Below, piece after piece: positions 59,901 to 64,000 of a stretch of 64,000 nucleotides of DNA; positions within the stretch are counted from its first letter, which is position 1; each line of letters begins with the position of its first letter. The notes beneath the pieces are model-generated. The model was not told the DNA's origin and made no database searches. It saw nothing but the letters and a program-made list of their open reading frames with translations. This DNA is from an uncultured Bacilli bacterium (GTDB taxonomy: Bacteria > Bacillota_I > Bacilli_A > RF39 > UBA660). The stretch covers positions 248,001 through 312,000 of the forward strand of contig CALVKA010000001.1 of assembly GCA_944332475.1 (NCBI GenBank), read 5' to 3'. Made by a program: the position numbers and the translations under genes.

Positions 59901-61133
59901 TTATTTTACATATACTTTATAACTAGAACTCCCTGGTGTTTCTTCTACTCTACTAATGGCTTTTTGTTTTATTTGGCGAATGTATTCATGTGAACAACCT
60001 TCCTTTTGGGCTATTTTTCTTAATGGTTGTGCTTCTTTTTCTTCTAGACCATAATACATTGTTAATATTCTTCTTTCTTCTGATGATAAATGTGCCTTGT
60101 TTAATAATCCTGTTACATCGTATGCTAGCAAATCACTTTCTATTTGGCTAGCTGTTTGTGTATCAATGAATGGTAGGTCTGTAGAGATTGATTTAGCTGT
60201 TTCTAAAAGTTTATCTTCTGCATTTTCTTCTAATTCTTCTATACTCACAACGGCATCTATTTTGGCAAGATGAGAAGTGATTTCTTGTTCTGTTAGGCTT
60301 GTTTTTTGTATTAGCCAAATTATGTCTTGTTCATCGATTTGGTCAGTGGTTACTGATAATTTGCGAAGGTAGCCACCTAAGCGTAACATTTTGTTATATG
60401 CCATTACGGATGGTATCATGATGTTTTCTATTCTTCCTAATCTAGACCATTGCCATCCAATATAGTTTCCTATGAAACTAGTAAAATTACATCCTATTTT
60501 TTGATTTCTTGATTTCTTTTCTATATAGTTATCAATTGCAAGTATTAATAATTGAAAAGATATAGAGATTCGTTCTTCTAAGGGTATGGCAGGGTCTATT
60601 TCTCTTATTGCAATTTGGTATGCTAATCTTGTATTATGAGCAATTAAATCTCGTCTTAGACTTTTGTATTTTTGAATGAGTGGAAGATATTCTCTGTTTT
60701 CTTGTAATTCTTCTATTGACTTTTGTTCTATACTTTCTATTTTTTGTATTATTTTTTTATATTTTGTTAGATTATTTATTACTTCTTTCTGCTTTAACTT
60801 ACTGTAGGGATGTGGCAAGGAACATAATAAATTTCGAGAAGAACTGTTATCACTGCTAGATCTATGGTTTTTGGCTGTTGTTACAGTATAGCCTTGATTT
60901 TTCATGTAATGGAAAGCGTATTCTAATTCATTTTCTTTTAATCGTCTTAATATTATTGATAAAGGAATATATACTGTACTTACTCTAGTATCATCTTCTG
61001 AATCGTGACGATATTTTTGAGCTATACGTTCTATTTTCTCTCTAATAATGTTTTTTTCATATTCTGACAACAATAATACGTCGTTATTTGGATTCGATGT
61101 AATTTCTTCATAATCATAATCTTCTACTTTCAT
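59901..61133 (-). CDS. Divergent sigma-70 family factor
   Basis: A 410-residue protein with the two ends of a sigma factor. Region 2 is at about 165-235 (LIAHNTRLAYQIAIREI, then a modified FTSFIGNYIGWQWSRLGRIEN). Region 4 is at about 345-400 (LSSEERRILTMYYGLEEKEA, CSHEYIRQIKQKAISRV). A long N-terminal part (1-160) has no clear homologue, and the aromatic residues of region 2.4 differ from SigA. It is not the housekeeping sigma factor. It may serve a special regulon; target unknown. GGGGGAC before the ATG. Confidence 0.85.
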   Translation of the reverse strand: MKVEDYDYEEITSNPNNDVLLLSEYEKNIIREKIERIAQKYRHDSEDDTRVSTVYIPLSIILRRLKENELEYAFHYMKNQGYTVTTAKNHRSSSDNSSSRNLLCSLPHPYSKLKQKEVINNLTKYKKIIQKIESIEQKSIEELQENREYLPLIQKYKSLRRDLIAHNTRLAYQIAIREIDPAIPLEERISISFQLLILAIDNYIEKKSRNQKIGCNFTSFIGNYIGWQWSRLGRIENIMIPSVMAYNKMLRLGGYLRKLSVTTDQIDEQDIIWLIQKTSLTEQEITSHLAKIDAVVSIEELEENAEDKLLETAKSISTDLPFIDTQTASQIESDLLAYDVTGLLNKAHLSSEERRILTMYYGLEEKEAQPLRKIAQKEGCSHEYIRQIKQKAISRVEETPGSSSYKVYVK

Positions 61134-61263
61134 TTGTAGTCCCCCTTAATACGGGCTTATTATAACTCTAAATGATAAAAATTACAAATCTAATTGTTGT
61201 TGACACCCAAATTGCGAAAGTGTAGTTTCTGTCGTATAAATGGTTTTTCTTTTTGTTAATCAA

Positions 61264-61272
61264 TGTTATACT
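61264..61272 (+). promoter_or_regulatory. Extended -10 promoter of the gene at 61293
   Basis: TGT-TATACT, 20 nt before the start codon. Same sequence as ahead of the pyrophosphatase gene. Confidence 0.6.
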
Positions 61273-61292
61273 TTAAATAGAGGTGCAGGGTT

Positions 61293-61661
61293 ATGAACAA
61301 GGAAAAAATATTGGTTATCTGTGTTATTGGGATTGTGGTGGCGATGAGTCTTTATTTGCTTTTTCAAGTAAGCTATATGGCTAGAGTGGAATCTGCGTTT
61401 GGTGATATCCGTGAAGAAGCAAAAGATTCTTATGTATTGGAAAAAGAACTTGGTGAGATTCAGGATGTAAAATTTGATAATTATATGCAGTGGATTAGTC
61501 AAGACCAAGGAGAAGATTGTGTTAAGATGGTTGTAGTAACAGAAGATAATCGATATCCTATTTGCACTATGGTAGAAAAAAACAATCAAAAATACTATTC
61601 TACTGGTTATATTATTGGAAATCATATTATTTATCAGGAAACAACAAAAAGCTCCGATTAG
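61293..61661 (+). CDS. Hypothetical membrane-anchored protein
   Basis: A 122-residue protein: one N-terminal membrane helix (about 6-27, ILVICVIGIVVAMSLYLLF) and an external domain with two Cys (GEDCVKMVV, YPICTMVE) that may form a disulfide. Family not recognised. GAGGTG before the ATG; transcribed away from the sigma-factor gene. Confidence 0.76.
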   Translation: MNKEKILVICVIGIVVAMSLYLLFQVSYMARVESAFGDIREEAKDSYVLEKELGEIQDVKFDNYMQWISQDQGEDCVKMVVVTEDNRYPICTMVEKNNQKYYSTGYIIGNHIIYQETTKSSD

Positions 61662-61674
61662 AGCTTTTTTATAT
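61650..61674 (+). terminator. Terminator of the gene at 61293
   Basis: AAAAAGCTC-CGATTA-GAGCTTTTTT at the 3' end; the stop codon is in the loop. Confidence 0.85.
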
Positions 61675-61678
61675 GCAA

Positions 61679-62208
61679 TTATGATTCTAACTCACTACAT
61701 TCATATGTTTTTTGCGAACATTTTATATTTTTATCTTTTCCTTCTATGTATATATATCCGTTTTTTATATCTATAATCGAAGCGTTATATATAGAACTAT
61801 TTGTGAAGATAAATCCTTCTTTGTTGTTTCTTCACGATTTAATGTATACTCGTATACTGTTCCTCCAGAACATCTGATGATATATAATTTATTATTATAA
61901 AAATAGTTGTGTTTTTCCGATTTATGTCCGTTTGGATTATTGCATGAACTAAATGAATCTATTAATATATAATCGTTATCCCCTACTTTGTAAAAAAGCC
62001 CGTTAATAATTTCCTCACTATTCTCAGGTGTGATGTTAGTTACTATATATGTTTCTTTTTGATTGTTATCGTTATAGAAGGAGTAGTTTGTTGAGGTTGT
62101 ATCTTTATCTAATAAACCATAATGTTCGAAACTATCATATTTGTCCTGTTTGGTACAACCGCAAAAACATAAAATGCATAATATTAATAATAAAGTAGTT
62201 TTTTTCAC
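61679..62208 (-). pseudogene. Frameshifted lipoprotein gene
   Basis: The 5' part encodes a lipoprotein: signal KKTTLLLILCILCFCGC with the lipid Cys after FCG, then a Tyr/Asn-rich domain. In the first frame it stops at 61771 after a poor tail. A second frame is open from about 61835 and continues to a TAA at 61679 with plausible protein (FIFTNSSIYNASII, GYIYIEGKDKN, CSQKTYECSELES). A 1-nt shift around 61820-61840 would join them into about 175 residues. The start codon is GTG with a weak ribosome binding site. It may be a real mutation or a sequencing error. Confidence 0.65.
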
Positions 62209-62248
62209 CTCAAATTTTGATATTAATATTATATCATTAATTATAGAA

Positions 62249-63082
62249 TCAACAATTACTTGCCTTCCTTTTTTTGCTGATGATATAAACGTTTGCTCCT
62301 AAAATTATAAATAAAATAAACAATTTTATTAATATATCAATTAATAATCTTTTTTTTGCATAGATTCGTTCTAATGTTAAAAAATAATATCCTGCTATTG
62401 TAGATTTTTTTAAATCTTCACTAGTAGTTCCATATCTTCCCATGGAAGTACTTTGTTCAAAATTATAATCAGGTGGAAGTGAGGTGGATATATAGATACT
62501 AACTCTTCTTTCTTCTTGATTCACATACAAATCTATCCAATCATTTGGTCTTTCATGATCAGCTTCATATAATTTCGTTAGGTTATAGGATTCTTGAATA
62601 TTGTTTGATGATATTCCTATTGAAGTCAAAAATTTTTCTAGATCATCTTTCTTTTTATAATATCCATTCATGGTAGCATGTCCATTAGAAAAACGCTCAT
62701 TAGAAATCTTCTTTTCAGAAGATGTAATTTTAATGTGTATTTTAGAATCAAATTTAACGTATTTATTTTTATATTTTAGATTTTTTACTGGAGCCAAAAA
62801 CACATCTTTTTCTGTTTTTGAAATAGGAAGATCTACATCCACTTCATTAATATTATTCATTTTAATTCCTGATAAGGGTATAGATAAAATAGAACGTACG
62901 GGAATTAAAACATATATCCAACAAAATATAAATAATATAATATTATTTAAAATAAACTTTTTCTTATTTCTTTTGATGATTTTGAAATATGATTTTAGAC
63001 AGTAGGATATTTTAGGAACAGATGAGGCAATTAAAACAAAAATTATTAAAGTGATTATTACTATTGATATTACTATTGACAA
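62249..63082 (-). CDS. Hypothetical membrane protein
   Basis: A 277-residue protein. Two membrane helices near the N-terminus (about 2-24 and 42-66), an external domain of about 170 residues with many Lys, Ser and Tyr, and a C-terminal helix (about 246-268) with a KKRK tail. Family not recognised. The start is a TTG at 63082 after AAAGGAA. It lies 40 nt upstream of the lipoprotein gene on the same strand and may be in one operon with it. Confidence 0.75.
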   Translation of the reverse strand: MSIVISIVIITLIIFVLIASSVPKISYCLKSYFKIIKRNKKKFILNNIILFIFCWIYVLIPVRSILSIPLSGIKMNNINEVDVDLPISKTEKDVFLAPVKNLKYKNKYVKFDSKIHIKITSSEKKISNERFSNGHATMNGYYKKKDDLEKFLTSIGISSNNIQESYNLTKLYEADHERPNDWIDLYVNQEERRVSIYISTSLPPDYNFEQSTSMGRYGTTSEDLKKSTIAGYYFLTLERIYAKKRLLIDILIKLFILFIILGANVYIISKKRKASNC

Positions 63083-63248
63083 GATTATTTTCCTTTCTTT
63101 TTCGCTTTGTAATTAATATGATAATACTCGCATTTTTTACTGATTATAGATTACTATATGAAGGAAAATTATACTAGGAATCATTTGGTGATTTAGGTCG
63201 CTGAAATGGAGAATATGTCTTTTTTCGATGTGTTTTTTTGACATTATT

Positions 63249-63836
63249 TTAAACATCTATATTATTTAAAACATCTTCAACTACAGCAGTTCCTATAAAT
63301 AAATATTCGTTTATATTATCTTTTCTTTCACCATTCCAATATTTCCTTGCTTGTTCTTTCTTTTTATTTAAAGAAATATTTTGTCTTAATACAAAGGATG
63401 CATCTCCTTTAAAGATTGTTCCAGTCAAATTTAATTTTACTATTTGGATATCTTTTTTGTTTGTCCTTTGAAAAATATTAATCCAAGTTTCTAATTCTTT
63501 TTTTGTTTTGCAAACATATATACATTTTAATCTAGAAGGCAGGCTTGAATCCCTTTCTTTTCTTACCTCTTCAAACATTAATTCTCTTGTAATCATAGCA
63601 TCATCGTGTATTGTTTGATACACTAATTTGGCAAGGGATTCTGTCAATACTAAATTATTCTTTCTTTTCATTTTCATTAAATATTCATTCGCATCTTTTC
63701 CATTTTCTAGGTGCTCCATATTATAAATTTCATAATAAAAAGGATTATAATCATCACCAATAGTTAAGGTATCCCCTACTTTTAATTTTTTACCTGTATT
63801 AATATGATAATAAATTTCATCTTTTGCTTCTTTCAT
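63249..63836 (-). CDS. DUF2441-like protein
   Basis: A 195-residue soluble protein. The pattern of an N-terminal YYHINTGKKLKVGD, a central LVLTESLAKLVYQTIHDDAMITRELMFEEVRKE, SLPSRLKCIYVCKTKKELETWINIF and a late KYWNGE fits DUF2441. Its function is unknown, and relatives often have ADP-ribosyltransferase-like features, which is a guess here. The ATG at 63836 follows GAGGAG. Confidence 0.72.
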   Translation of the reverse strand: MKEAKDEIYYHINTGKKLKVGDTLTIGDDYNPFYYEIYNMEHLENGKDANEYLMKMKRKNNLVLTESLAKLVYQTIHDDAMITRELMFEEVRKERDSSLPSRLKCIYVCKTKKELETWINIFQRTNKKDIQIVKLNLTGTIFKGDASFVLRQNISLNKKKEQARKYWNGERKDNINEYLFIGTAVVEDVLNNIDV

Positions 63837-63888
63837 ACTGACTCCTCTTGACATCATTCTATCACAATTTATAGATTTAACATAATTT

Positions 63889-64000
63889 TTATTTCACTTT
63901 TTCTATATCTATCAGTTCATTATTGTCATTAAATATTAATTTAAAAGTTTCGCAATAATTCCATTTTCCGTCAAAGAACAACTTACCCTTAAAGGTGTAG
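63889..64000 (-). CDS. 3' end of a gene, rest outside the window
   Basis: The last 36 codons of a gene that enters from the right edge. It ends with a beta-rich tail (KGKLFFDGKWNYCETFKLIF, then NDNNELIDIEKVK and a TAA at 63889). Too short to assign a function. Confidence 0.6.
   Translation of the reverse strand, partial: YTFKGKLFFDGKWNYCETFKLIFNDNNELIDIEKVK

Noticed and set aside
1-64000. Mollicute-type code with TGA as Trp
   Set aside because: Several clear genes end in TGA at the expected length (for example xerD and the kinase at 18950), and Trp is encoded by TGG.

Overview
The window is AT-rich bacterial chromosome with strong AGGAGG-type ribosome binding sites, TGA used as a stop (standard code), sigma-A promoters and a set of endospore genes (spoIIGA-sigE, spoIIM, spoIVB, a GerA-type germination operon, a DUF1540 protein). 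This points to a spore-forming low-GC Bacillota, most likely class Bacilli and possibly one of the small-genome gut lineages. The lineage is inferred from gene content and base composition; no 16S gene is present. I see no rRNA, CRISPR array, insertion sequence or prophage.

The main feature is the replication terminus. A 28-bp dif site lies at 29794-29821 in an 850-bp non-coding, very AT-rich gap. To its left 22 of 27 protein genes run rightward; to its right 32 of 42 run leftward, so the two replichores converge on it. xerD lies 3 kb to the left. A pair of 62-bp direct repeats that each form a hairpin lies about 350-450 bp from dif.

Left arm (1-29 kb): a partial SDR dehydrogenase; tRNA-Glu(CUC); CorA and DedA membrane proteins; a TetR-controlled heterodimeric ABC exporter with two matching operators; YitT and small membrane proteins; the sigma-E pair spoIIGA-sigE; a 1170-residue thioester/Cna-B adhesin; a thymidine-kinase homologue that has lost its P-loop; YigZ; an AI-2E-family permease; an alanine T-box driving two P-loop kinases, alaS and holA; rarA; an amidoligase; xerD, deoB and an unknown gene.

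Right arm (30-64 kb): DUF2726 and XRE-type genes; mnmA; spoIIM; a divergent 28-codon membrane peptide; spoIVB; a membrane protein followed by two tandem paralogues; mutS-nusB-xseA-xseB; a Y-family polymerase homologue without its catalytic acids; murC; queH; Mn-pyrophosphatase; a ZIP transporter; a MarR-controlled second heterodimeric ABC exporter followed by a small frameshifted gene; a GH13 glycosidase; an RNA m5U methyltransferase; a GerA/short-GerC germination pair behind a sigma-G-like promoter; small cell-surface and unknown proteins (pentapeptide repeat, M23, DUF3006, MBL); a divergent sigma factor; and a run of unknown genes including a frameshifted lipoprotein.

The strongest candidates for new biology are two homologues of well-known enzymes without catalytic residues (thymidine kinase, Y-family polymerase), the repeat hairpins beside dif, the small membrane peptide, and the minimal germination operon. 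Product names come from motif recognition by eye; no searches were run.
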